Assembly: GCF_002280785.1 (NCBI RefSeq)
Contig: NZ_NCEQ01000003.1
Span: 124,001 to 188,000, forward strand
DNA: 64,000 bases
Direction: 5' to 3'
From: Brevundimonas subvibrioides
GTDB taxonomy: Bacteria > Pseudomonadota > Alphaproteobacteria > Caulobacterales > Caulobacteraceae
Positions 44,630 through 54,824 of the stretch are shown piece by piece; position 1 is the stretch's first letter, and every line of letters begins with the position of its first letter. Made by a program: the position numbers and the translations under genes. The notes below the pieces were generated by a model. It did no database searches and was not told the DNA's origin. It saw nothing but the letters and a program-made list of their open reading frames with translations.

Positions 44630-45409
44630 ATGACCGCCACCGTCGCCTCTGTTCGCTCACCGGCGCGCACCATCATGGTGGGACTGGCGCGGAGCCTGGC
44701 CATCGCCGCGGCGGCCGGGGCCGTTCTGGCGCTGACCGGGGCGTTCCACACCATCAATGCGCCCCTCTGGGTGAGGCTCGTCTACTGGATGCCGGTGATG
44801 CTGGCGGGGGCGATGTGGGGGCAGGTCTGCTCGTTGCTGATCGATCGCTGGATCGACATGGACGAGCGGCCGTGGCTCGCGGTGGCGGCCCTGACCGGGG
44901 CGATCACCGGCCCGGTCTCGGTTCTGGTCTGGTTCGTCACCGGCCTGGTGTTCGACGGAGACGTCTATCCGCTGGCGACCCTGCCTCTGATGGTCGGTCC
45001 GGTGCTGACCATCACCAGCGTCCTGAGCGCCATCAACGTCTTCGTGTCGAGGGCGCAGCCGATCCAGACCCATGCGGCGCCCGCCGGCTCCGCCCCCGCC
45101 CGCTTCCCCGACCGCCTGCCGGTCAAATTGCGCGGCGCGGCGATCCGGGCGGTGCAGGCGGAGGATCACTATCTCCGCATCCATACCGACCGGGGATCGG
45201 ACCTGATCCTGATGCGGCTGTCGGACGCCCTGGAGGAGCTGGAAGGCCTCGAAGGCTCCCAGACCCATCGCAGCTGGTGGGTGGCGAAGGACGCGGTCCG
45301 CGACGTGGCCCGGGGCGACGGTCGCGCGACCCTGACCCTCGACGGCGGCGTCACCGCGCCGGTGAGCCGCCGCTACGCCCGGGCCCTGCGCGAGGCCGGC
45401 TGGTACTGA
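44630..45409 (+). CDS. Membrane-anchored LytTR DNA-binding regulator
   Basis: A 259-residue protein with an N-terminal membrane part (about four helices, residues 15-140: GLARSLAIAAAAGAVLALTG, then others) and a C-terminal LytTR domain (about 165-258). The LytTR part includes IRAVQAEDHYLRIHTDRGSD, LILMRLSDALEEL and THRSWWVAKDAV followed by PVSRRYARALREAGW, the usual end of this fold. Such proteins are membrane-tethered regulators common in Caulobacterales and sphingomonads. The ATG was chosen after GGAGAGG; the open frame upstream is antisense to the DUF2141 gene. It is divergent from DUF2141 and convergent with the carotenoid oxygenase gene. Confidence 0.88.
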   Translation: MTATVASVRSPARTIMVGLARSLAIAAAAGAVLALTGAFHTINAPLWVRLVYWMPVMLAGAMWGQVCSLLIDRWIDMDERPWLAVAALTGAITGPVSVLVWFVTGLVFDGDVYPLATLPLMVGPVLTITSVLSAINVFVSRAQPIQTHAAPAGSAPARFPDRLPVKLRGAAIRAVQAEDHYLRIHTDRGSDLILMRLSDALEELEGLEGSQTHRSWWVAKDAVRDVARGDGRATLTLDGGVTAPVSRRYARALREAGWY

Positions 45410-45446
45410 TCCCCCGGCGACCGCCCGGTCACGCGACTCGAGCCGG

Positions 45447-46913
45447 CTACCCCCTCCACGCGCCGTGAAATCCGGCCGGCAGGGCCACGTCGGCCCGCCA
45501 GGTCGCGACCGGCCCGTCGGACACCCGGGCGGCGTCGAACGCGTGCAACTCGGTGACGCCCTCGGCCAGGTTGATCGAGGGGGCGATCAGCCAGGCGTCG
45601 CGCTCGGCCGAGGCGCCCGGCTTCGGAACGAAGACCGCCTCCTCCATGATCTGGTCGTCGCCGAACAGGAATCGGTCGGATCGGCCCGCGTCCCAGTCCC
45701 ATGTGGCCAGGCCGGTCGGGAGCGGCCGGTCCGGACGTTCACCGGCGACGTGGGCGGTCAGGCGACGGGCGAGGCCGGCGCGACGCGGATCGGCCTTGGG
45801 AAACTCGGCCGTCACGCCGCTGGAGGCCAGTTCGGCGCGGCCGTCGGCGTGCAGGGTGACCAGTTTCAGCACGGCATGTTCGCCGGGGACCGTGCCGCGC
45901 TGCTCGACCAGAACCCGGGCCCCGGCGATGGCGAAGGCCACATCGCTGCCGGCCGCGACGTCGAAGCGGATGGTGCCGTCGGCCTCTTCCCAGCCGTCGC
46001 CGAGGTGGAAGAAGCTGAAGGTCTCGAGTTCATAGATCCGGGTCGAGGTCAGGTCGGCCTTGTCGACGACCAGGACCTGGGTCCCCAGCTCGGGCTTCCA
46101 GGCGAACTGGGTCGAATAGGGCATGCCGCGGTGATCGAAGACCCAGGGCTGGAGCACGAAGATCAGATGCCGCTCCGTCGCGGTGAAGTCGTGCAGATAG
46201 CTGGCGCGCGGCAGGCGCAGGACCCGGGCGTCGATCAGGGAGCCGTCGCGGTTCAGGTGCCAGACGATGGCCTGGTCGCCGCTCATGCCGACGTTCCACA
46301 CCGTGCCGTCGGGGGCGAAACGGGGGTGGGCCTGGAACGGCATGCCCCTCAGGTCGTCGCGCAGGGTGACGAACCGCTCCGTGGCCAGGGTGGCGGCGTC
46401 CATCTCCAGCGGTGAACCGCCTTCCCACAGGGCCCAGACCTTGTCGCCCGTGACCATGACGGCGGTATTGGCCGCACTGGCGTCGTCAGCCGAGCCGACC
46501 CGGGCGCGGCTGTCGCCGACCGTGCCGAAGCCGGGGGTGACGACGGCGTCGAGTTCGGACTCCGTGCGCCGCTTGGGCGTGTCGGCGAAGCGGGCCGCCA
46601 GGGTCACCGCGCCGTCGCTCACCGTGAACGATCGCATCAGCCCGTCCCCGTCGAACCAGTGGGTGGCGCTGCCGCCGGGGCGGCGGAACTTGCCCGGACC
46701 GTTGCGGAACAGGGTCCCCTCCAGCCCCGCCGGCGCCCGGCCGTGGACCAGTCGCATGGGGCGGGGCGCGATGTCGCCTTCGAGGTCGGCGGTGGCCAGG
46801 GCCCAGGGAGCGGCAACCTCCCGGGCGATCGCGGCACGGACCCTCTCGGGGGTGGCGACGGCGGCGGACAGGGCGGCGGCGCCCATCAGGAAATGACGGC
46901 GGGAGGGGGTCAT
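45447..46913 (-). CDS. Carotenoid oxygenase family protein with Tat signal
   Basis: A 488-residue non-heme iron oxygenase of the carotenoid/lignostilbene cleavage family (RPE65-like). The N-terminus MTPSRRHFLMGAAALSAAVA is a twin-arginine signal, so the enzyme is probably exported folded with its iron. Four histidines fit the iron ligands: H196 (FQAHPRF), H241 (YLHDFT), H303 (FFHLGDGW) and H483 (GFHGAW). LEGTLFRNGPGKF and HWFDGDG are further family signatures. The substrate may be an apocarotenoid or a stilbene-like aromatic; this is not decidable here. It follows a DUF2141 gene by 81 bp on the same strand, likely one operon, and has AGAGG before the ATG. Confidence 0.92.
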   Translation of the reverse strand: MTPSRRHFLMGAAALSAAVATPERVRAAIAREVAAPWALATADLEGDIAPRPMRLVHGRAPAGLEGTLFRNGPGKFRRPGGSATHWFDGDGLMRSFTVSDGAVTLAARFADTPKRRTESELDAVVTPGFGTVGDSRARVGSADDASAANTAVMVTGDKVWALWEGGSPLEMDAATLATERFVTLRDDLRGMPFQAHPRFAPDGTVWNVGMSGDQAIVWHLNRDGSLIDARVLRLPRASYLHDFTATERHLIFVLQPWVFDHRGMPYSTQFAWKPELGTQVLVVDKADLTSTRIYELETFSFFHLGDGWEEADGTIRFDVAAGSDVAFAIAGARVLVEQRGTVPGEHAVLKLVTLHADGRAELASSGVTAEFPKADPRRAGLARRLTAHVAGERPDRPLPTGLATWDWDAGRSDRFLFGDDQIMEEAVFVPKPGASAERDAWLIAPSINLAEGVTELHAFDAARVSDGPVATWRADVALPAGFHGAWRG

Positions 46914-46994
46914 GTCGGCCTCTTGGACAAAGGAAACCGGGCTCAAGCAGCAGGCGACCGCGTCGCCTGCGTTAGCCCTCTTCAAGACTGACGA

Positions 46995-47423
46995 TCAGCG
47001 GATGCTGATCGTCTGGGCGGCGGCGCCCGAGACGCTGAACTTCGCGCGGTCCCAGCTGGCGGGGCCCATGTTGCCGACCGCGTTGTTGGAGAAGGCGTAG
47101 GGCTCGACCGGCATGCCGAAGGGGTTGGTGTCCATCTGGCCGTTGCCGTTCAGGTCGTGGAAGGCCTTCACCCCGTAGTCGCCGGCCGGGAGACCTTCGA
47201 AGGTGACGCTGTGCTCGCCGGCGGCGACGTCGATGCGGGCGGCGCGGACCGGCTGGCCCCCGGCGTAGCCGGTCTCGTCATAGAGGGCGACCATCACGGC
47301 CCCGGTGTTCGCTCCGGTGTCGAAGGTCAGGGCCAGGCTGGCCGGGTCGGAGGCCAGGGCGGTGGCGGCGGTCAGGAGGGTCGTGGCGAGCAGGAAGGGG
47401 GCGAAGGCGGCGGTGCGGATCAT
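46995..47423 (-). CDS. DUF2141 domain-containing exported protein (second copy)
   Basis: A 142-residue exported DUF2141 protein, paralogue of the one at 44138. The signal peptide (MIRTAAFAPFLLATTLLTAA then TALAS) precedes AVMVALYDETGYAGGQPVRA, VTFEGLPAGDYGVKAFHDLN and MDTNPFGMPVEPYAFSNNAV. HDLNGNGQMDTN is a perfect calcium-type DxNxNGxxD loop. It lies just upstream of the carotenoid oxygenase gene on the same strand and probably begins that operon. AAGGA precedes the ATG. Role unknown; binding to a ligand or surface structure in the periplasm is conceivable. Confidence 0.88.
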   Translation of the reverse strand: MIRTAAFAPFLLATTLLTAATALASDPASLALTFDTGANTGAVMVALYDETGYAGGQPVRAARIDVAAGEHSVTFEGLPAGDYGVKAFHDLNGNGQMDTNPFGMPVEPYAFSNNAVGNMGPASWDRAKFSVSGAAAQTISIR

Positions 47424-47682
47424 CTTGGCGGTCCTTGTGAGGAGAGGCGTCAGGGGAAGCCTCCGGGGGATCTCGATGTCCCGACGGTCGCCCCGCCCCG
47501 CCCCGGCCGCCAGCGGACTTGCGGCGACGGACGGCCCGGCTTCGTGAACGGCGGCCTGTGACCGCTGGCGATGCGCGAACGAACACCTCTGCGCGCCTCC
47601 CTGCGTCAATGGACAGGTGGCCAGCGGAGCCGTTCGGGCGCAGAATGGACCCTGGGGCTGACCCTCCACCGGAGACTTGCCG

Positions 47683-47913
47683 ATGACCGCGCGTATCCTC
47701 CTTTCATCCCTGCTTCTGGCCGCCGCCCTGAGCGCCTGCGCCACGACCCCGGGCTCCCGTCCGACCTATGGCCAGGAGCTGGACCAGCTGACCGCCGACT
47801 GCCGCGAGCGGGGCGGGATCCTCAGCCCCATCCCGGGCGCCCAGACGGGCCGGCCCCAGACCGACTACGCCTGCGAAATCCGGGGCGGGGCCAGCCGGTT
47901 GACCCGGAACTAG
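47683..47913 (+). CDS. Small lipoprotein of unknown function
   Basis: A 76-residue protein with a lipoprotein signal (MTARILLSSLLLAAALSAC); the lipobox LSAC gives a lipidated cysteine at about residue 19. The mature part, about 57 residues, has two further cysteines (in LTADCRERGG and YACEIRGG) that could form a disulphide, with PIPGAQTGRPQTDYACEI between them. This is a pattern of small Caulobacterales lipoproteins without known function. GGAG lies at 9-12 bases before the ATG. It is monocistronic as far as can be seen; the gap after it has no gene. Confidence 0.72.
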   Translation: MTARILLSSLLLAAALSACATTPGSRPTYGQELDQLTADCRERGGILSPIPGAQTGRPQTDYACEIRGGASRLTRN

Positions 47914-47948
47914 GGCGTCTTCCCTGCCGTGGTCGGTGGGTCAGACCA

Positions 47949-48151
47949 GACTCCGGAAATTGGAGTCCAGATAGTCCATTGAGTCCCATCGGGCGTCCGG
48001 TCTCGAAAACACAGTCCGCCGGGTCCGGCGAGTCCGGACAGGCCGGGCTGACGGGAGGCGACGGCGGATCGGAGAAGTTTACACCCGCCGACAAGGGCGC
48101 CGCACATAAAGCCCCTCGTCAGGGCCGGCCGTTGAAATCACGGGCGGAATC
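47949..48151. promoter_or_regulatory. Cluster of GANTC (CcrM) sites in an intergenic gap
   Basis: The 307-bp gap between the lipoprotein gene and a membrane-protein gene contains five GANTC sites within 203 bp: GACTC at 47949, GAGTC at 47963, 47981 and 48030, and GAATC at 48147. GANTC is methylated by CcrM in Caulobacterales, where it affects cell-cycle transcription through GcrA. I see no gene in the gap itself. Confidence 0.45.
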
Positions 48152-48220
48152 CGGGCGTCCGTTGATGGGTGACAGCAGCGCGGACCTTTGCCATTCTGAC
48201 GTTCTCTGGAGGGGGAAGTC

Positions 48221-48955
48221 ATGGCGACGCGGGCACGAGCCGGTCTGTTCTTTCCGCTGCTGGCGCTGGCGATCTCGCTGACGGCCTTCACCGGCTTCGC
48301 CTTCACCTATCTGGGGCCGCTGGCCGCGGGAACCTACGCCGAGGTGTCGTGGGCCGTTCACGCCCACGGGATCGTCTATCTGGTCTGGTGCGCCCTCCTG
48401 CCCGTTCAGGCGTCGCTGGCTCGACGCGCCTTCGCCGTGCACCGGGCGCTGGGGATTGTCAGCCTGGGGCTCGTGGCGGCCATGGCCTTCACCGGCTTTC
48501 TGGTGGTCGGGGTGAAGGTGCAGGCGGCCCTGTCGGGCGAGGGGGCGCCGTTCTGGAAATCGTTCGGCGTGCCGATCGCGGCGGGTCTGGTCCTGTTCCT
48601 CGGCTTCTATGTGGCGGCCCTGCTGAACCGCGGGCGGCCGGAGTGGCACAAGCGGCTGATGATCAGCGCCGCCGCGACCGTGATCGCGGCGGGAACCTGG
48701 CGGCTGTGGGTCGCGGGCTTCGGCTTCAATGACTGGGCCATGCCCGCCGCCATCGCCTCGACCAAGCTCTTCATCGTCGCCGGGATGATCCACGACCTCG
48801 CGACCCGCCGCAGGATCCATCCCGCCTTGTGGGTCGGCCTGATCGTCTCGGTGGCCGTCGAGGGAGGCAGTCTGCTGATCGTCGGCACGCCGCTGGAGAC
48901 GCCGGTCGCCCAGGCGATCGCCAGCTTCGCCGATGTGTTCGGGTGGATGTACTGA
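48221..48955 (+). CDS. Polytopic membrane protein of unknown function
   Basis: A 244-residue membrane protein with about seven helices. Several helices hold histidines: WAVHAHGIVYLVW (near residue 45), FAVHRALGIVSLG (near 73), EWHKRLMISAAATV (near 145) and AGMIHDLATRRRIHPALW (near 190). Such a pattern of helix histidines recalls heme-binding membrane proteins related to DUF2306-like families; this is a resemblance, not a proof. A binding site GGAGGGGGAAG precedes the ATG. A DUF559 gene follows four bases after its stop, so the two are probably cotranscribed. Confidence 0.8.
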   Translation: MATRARAGLFFPLLALAISLTAFTGFAFTYLGPLAAGTYAEVSWAVHAHGIVYLVWCALLPVQASLARRAFAVHRALGIVSLGLVAAMAFTGFLVVGVKVQAALSGEGAPFWKSFGVPIAAGLVLFLGFYVAALLNRGRPEWHKRLMISAAATVIAAGTWRLWVAGFGFNDWAMPAAIASTKLFIVAGMIHDLATRRRIHPALWVGLIVSVAVEGGSLLIVGTPLETPVAQAIASFADVFGWMY

Positions 48956-48959
48956 GGCG

Positions 48960-49316
48960 ATGACGGCGTCCCGCCTGACGCCTCGTAGCCGGTCGCTGCG
49001 CCAGTCCGGCGGCCTCGCCGAGGATCGCGTCTGGGCCCGGCTACGCGGCGGCGCCGTCGACGGGTGGAAGGTGCGCCGCCAGCACGCCATCGGGCCGTAC
49101 GTCGTCGACTTCGCCTGCATGCCCCTGTGGCTCGTCATCGAGATCGACGGCGGGGTTCACGGGACGGACGAGGCTGTGCTGAACGACCACCATCGCCAGC
49201 AGGCGATCGAGGCGCTCGGCTGGACCGTGATCCGTTTCACCAACGAACAGGCCCTGGGCGAACCCGGGCGCATCGACGCCGCCATCCGCGCTCACGCGAA
49301 GACGCTGGGTCTGTAA
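48960..49316 (+). CDS. DUF559 domain-containing (Vsr-like nuclease fold) protein
   Basis: A 118-residue protein of the DUF559 family, predicted to share the restriction-endonuclease-like fold of Vsr. The signature is seen in WARLRGGAVDGWKVRRQHAI, VVDFACMPLWLVIEIDGG (with D and E-x-D as possible catalytic residues) and the C-terminal WTVIRFTNEQALGEPG. In many genomes these genes sit alone near repeats, and their role is unknown. The ATG lies four bases after the stop of the upstream membrane protein. Two tandem repeat elements follow it directly. Confidence 0.87.
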   Translation: MTASRLTPRSRSLRQSGGLAEDRVWARLRGGAVDGWKVRRQHAIGPYVVDFACMPLWLVIEIDGGVHGTDEAVLNDHHRQQAIEALGWTVIRFTNEQALGEPGRIDAAIRAHAKTLGL

Positions 49317-49706
49317 CCCTCTCCCGTTGGGAGAGGGCTTGAGCCTCCGGGAGCGCAGCGATCGGCAAGGCGAAAGGGTGAGGGCCGTGCGCTGGAAGGG
49401 CGGCGTTGCCCCGACCCCACGACGGCTTCGCCGACCGACAGGCCCGACCCTCATCCGTCTCGCTTCGCGAGCCACCTTCTCCCACCGGGAGAAGGAAGGG
49501 GAAGGGCGGCGACCCTCTTCCGTTGGGAGAGGGCTTGAGCGCACGGCGGCGTCAGCCGGCGTCCTTGCGCGAAAGGGTGAGGGTCGTGCGTCGCAGTCGG
49601 CGCCGGCCGTTTCCCCGTCCGTGCGACGGCTTCGCCGACGGACAGGCCCGACCCTCATCCGTCTCGCTTCGCGAGCCACCTTCTCCCACCGGGAGAAGGA
49701 AGGGGG
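49317..49706. repeat. Two tandem copies of a dispersed intergenic repeat
   Basis: Two copies of one element, about 190 bp each (49317-49498 and 49509-49706), lie in tandem between the convergent DUF559 and clpB genes. Each begins with a hairpin like CCCTCTCCCGTTGGGAGAGGG and GCTTGAGC, has GAAAGGGTGAGGG and a variable middle, and ends with GACCCTCATCCGTCTCGCTT, CGCGAGCCACCTTCTCCCAC and GGGAGAAGG. The same element occurs in reverse orientation at 61249. I see no gene in this stretch. Confidence 0.88.
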
Positions 49707-49726
49707 TGAGCGGCCGCAGGCGGCCC

Positions 49727-52312
<2,586 letters not shown>

Positions 52313-52388
52313 GAGAGGTCGGTTTCCCCGGAAAGGCGGACAGGATCCGTGCGTCCTTCTGTGAAGCGACGCCTTGATCTGGGGCAAG

Positions 52389-52418
52389 ACTTGGGTGTGG
52401 CGATGCAGCCACACAAGT
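52389..52418. promoter_or_regulatory. Palindrome upstream of clpB
   Basis: ACTTGGGTGTGGC (52389-52401) and GCCACACAAGT (52408-52418) form a nearly perfect inverted repeat with a 6-nt loop and one unpaired G, about 77 bp before the clpB start. It is not the HrcA CIRCE element. It could be an operator or an RNA hairpin. No convincing sigma-32 promoter could be assigned around it. The rest of the 292-bp gap shows no gene. Confidence 0.4.
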
Positions 52419-52604
52419 CCTGACGCGACCCCGGCGACGCTTCCGCAAAATCGACGCCCGCGTCGAGGGCGCCCAGGCGGACGCCGCCCCGCCCCGGCTC
52501 GCAGTTGCGAAGGTCGGGAAGCGGTCAGGTCCGCCGGGCGCGCTGGCGCATCGATCGGCGCCGGAGACCCTGATCCCGGGGCTGCGGCATGCTAAGCGGC
52601 GAGG

Positions 52605-53795
52605 ATGAAGACTGAGACCTTCGACGTTCTGGTGGTCGGCGCGGGCGCGGCCGGGATGATGTGCGCGATCGAGGCGGGGCGGCGGGGGCGCAGCGTGCGC
52701 GTCGTCGATCATGCGCGGGCGCCGGGCGAGAAGATCCGCATCAGCGGCGGGGGCCGGTGCAACTTCACCAATACGGGCACGAGCGTCGCCAACTTTCTGG
52801 GCGAGAACCCCATGTTCGCGGCCTCGGCGCTGAAGCGCTACAGCCAGCACGACTTCATCAAGCGCGTCGACCGGGCCGGCATCGCCTGGCACGAGAAGAC
52901 CCTGGGCCAGCTGTTCTGCGACGACAGCGCCAAACAGATCATCCGCATGCTGACCGACGACATGAGGGCGGCGGGCGTGGTCCTGTCGACGGGCGTCGGG
53001 GTCGACCGGGTCGAGCGGGTCGGCGAGGGGTTCGAGGCGGCGCTGTCGGACGGGTCGGTGGTGCGCTGCGCGTCGCTGGTCGTGGCGTCGGGCGGCAAGT
53101 CGATCCCCAAGATGGGGGCGACGGGGTGGGGCTATGACCTCGCACGGCAGATGGGCCTGCGGGTGACGGAGACGCGGCCGGCCCTGGTGCCGCTGACGTT
53201 CGAGGCGGGGCTGCTGGAACAGACGACGCCGCTGGCGGGGGTGGCGGTCGATGCGGTGGTCTCGGCGGGGAAGACGCGGTTCGAGGAGGCCATGTTGTTC
53301 ACGCACAGAGGGCTGTCAGGGCCGGCGATCCTGCAGATCAGCTCCTACTGGCGCGAGGGCGAGGCGATCACGGTGAAGATGGCCCCGGGCGTCGACGTGC
53401 TGGCGCAGCTGAAGGCGGCCAAGGCCGAGAACGGCGGCAAACAGGCGGTGCACACGGCGCTCGGCCATATCGTGCCGCGGCGGCTGGCCGAGGTGCTGAC
53501 CGCGCGCGAGGGGGCCGGCGGCAAGCTGGCCGAGGTCGGGGACAAGGTGCTGGCGCGGCTGGATGCGGCGGTGAACGGCTGGACCGTCAAACCGGTGGGG
53601 TCGGAGGGCTATCGCACCGCCGAGGTCACCCTGGGCGGGGTGGCGACGGACCAGCTGGACCAGCAGACCATGGCGACGAAATCCGTGCCCGGCCTCTATT
53701 TCATCGGCGAGGTCGTCGACGTCACCGGCTGGCTGGGCGGCTACAACTTTCAGTGGGCCTGGAGCTCGGGCTGGGCGGCGGGGCAGGCCTGCTAG
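52605..53795 (+). CDS. BaiN/HI0933-family flavoprotein (NAD(P)/FAD-dependent oxidoreductase)
   Basis: A 396-residue flavoprotein of the HI0933/YhiN (BaiN) family. The FAD-binding motif VLVVGAGAAGMMCAIEAGRR is at residues 9-28, followed by the family signature KIRISGGGRCNFTN (about 43-56). ASGGKSIPKMGATGWGYDLA and the C-terminal GLYFIGEVVDVTGWLGGYNF and WAWSSGWAAG complete the pattern. Members of the family are poorly understood; BaiN acts on bile acid intermediates in gut clostridia, and others are of unknown role. GAGG lies directly before the ATG. The gene is divergent from clpB and convergent with a lipoprotein gene. Confidence 0.91.
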   Translation: MKTETFDVLVVGAGAAGMMCAIEAGRRGRSVRVVDHARAPGEKIRISGGGRCNFTNTGTSVANFLGENPMFAASALKRYSQHDFIKRVDRAGIAWHEKTLGQLFCDDSAKQIIRMLTDDMRAAGVVLSTGVGVDRVERVGEGFEAALSDGSVVRCASLVVASGGKSIPKMGATGWGYDLARQMGLRVTETRPALVPLTFEAGLLEQTTPLAGVAVDAVVSAGKTRFEEAMLFTHRGLSGPAILQISSYWREGEAITVKMAPGVDVLAQLKAAKAENGGKQAVHTALGHIVPRRLAEVLTAREGAGGKLAEVGDKVLARLDAAVNGWTVKPVGSEGYRTAEVTLGGVATDQLDQQTMATKSVPGLYFIGEVVDVTGWLGGYNFQWAWSSGWAAGQAC

Positions 53796-53811
53796 GGCCT
53801 GATTTCGCCTG

Positions 53812-54375
53812 TCAGCCCGCGCATTCGTTCAGCACCCGGGCGATCGACGGATCCCACGGCACGACGATGGCCTCGCCCGAGGCCTGGACGCCGAACTTCG
53901 CCTGGGTCGTCTTCAGCACGGCGAGACGGGGGTCGGAGCCGGTGACGTCAATGGTGCGGATGGCGGCCCCTGCGTTGCTGCCGGTGGCGGCGAAGACCTC
54001 GGTCTTCGCTTCGGTGTAGAGGCGGACCTCTCCGTCCTCGGCAGGGTTCTGGATGGTCCAGTTGATATAGGCCTCGCCCGAGCCGGTGTTGCAGCCGATC
54101 GCGAGCGTATCGGCGTAGTCGGGAGACGTGAACAGCACCCCCACGGTGGCGCCGTCGCCGACATCTTCCCATCGACCGGACAGGGGCGCGCCGGCAAGGA
54201 GGTCTGCGGCGACCGGCAGTTCGTTGCCGGGCGATTGCGGATCGGGCGCGGGCGCCGTCGCCTGATCGGCGCCGGCGGCGCCCGGAGCCGTGTCGCGGGC
54301 GTCGTCCGGAGCGGCCGGTTGTGTGCAGGCCCCGAGCGTCAGGACCGACACGAGCATCAGATTGCGGATCATCAT
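53812..54375 (-). CDS. Lipoprotein of unknown function
   Basis: A 187-residue predicted lipoprotein: signal MMIRNLMLVSVLTLGAC with lipobox LGAC (lipidated cysteine at residue 17). A disordered Ala/Pro/Asp-rich linker (about 18-55) follows, and then a domain of about 130 residues with GRWEDVGDGATVGVLFTSPD, IGCNTGSGEAYINWT and FGVQASGEAIVVPWDPSIAR then VLNECAG. The two later cysteines may bond. The domain resembles META/COG3650-like envelope lipoproteins in general build, but I cannot assign a family. It is monocistronic and convergent with the BaiN-type gene. Confidence 0.8.
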   Translation of the reverse strand: MMIRNLMLVSVLTLGACTQPAAPDDARDTAPGAAGADQATAPAPDPQSPGNELPVAADLLAGAPLSGRWEDVGDGATVGVLFTSPDYADTLAIGCNTGSGEAYINWTIQNPAEDGEVRLYTEAKTEVFAATGSNAGAAIRTIDVTGSDPRLAVLKTTQAKFGVQASGEAIVVPWDPSIARVLNECAG

Positions 54376-54481
54376 GGGCTGTCCTCCGTCGACCGGCTTA
54401 TCAGCGCGACATCACTCTGAGAACGACAATCTTCAAACGGAAGCTGACGGCTACGCCCCGCAGCGATCCGTGCGCCCCGAT

Positions 54482-54718
54482 CTAGTGAGATTCAGGCGGC
54501 CGGGCCGCCGGGTCGAGGTATTCGGTCCCGGAATGGTGGCCGGCCGAGAGGACGAAGCGGCGGTCGCAGTAGCCGCATTCGACGAAATTCTCGCCGCCCA
54601 TGTCGAGATAGACCAGGGGATGGCCCAGCACGCCGCCGCCGTCGCAGGCCACGCGCCTTGTGGCGACCGTGATTTCCTCGGGCGGGAGGACGAGGTGATC
54701 GGGGTGGCGCGGCGGCAT
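54482..54718 (-). CDS. Zinc-finger (zf-CHCC) domain protein
   Basis: A 78-residue protein of the zf-CHCC family, related to the C-terminal zinc domain of mitochondrial complex I subunit NDUFS6. The zinc ligands are seen in VACDGGGVLGHPLVYLDM (C and H) and ECGYCDRRFVL (CxxC), the conserved C-x8-H-x(14-15)-C-x2-C spacing. In Alphaproteobacteria such proteins may accompany complex I assembly. It stands alone here, between the lipoprotein gene and the ABC ATPase gene, divergent from the latter. Confidence 0.88.
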   Translation of the reverse strand: MPPRHPDHLVLPPEEITVATRRVACDGGGVLGHPLVYLDMGGENFVECGYCDRRFVLSAGHHSGTEYLDPAARPPESH

Positions 54719-54824
54719 TGATCGGTCCGTGGTCTTGGCGCGAGAAGGTGCGACGCCTAGTTAGACGGACTGCCCCAAGCCTGAAAGCCCCGTCGCGTCG
54801 AAAGACGCGAGCCGAAAGCCCCTT

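Noticed and set aside
47822..48107. Small open frames in the gap after the lipoprotein gene
   Set aside because: They lack ribosome binding sites and plausible protein composition, and overlap the end of the lipoprotein gene.
49317..49706. CRISPR array from the tandem repeats
   Set aside because: Only two units of about 190 bp with internal hairpins and no regular 30-40 bp spacers, and no cas genes.
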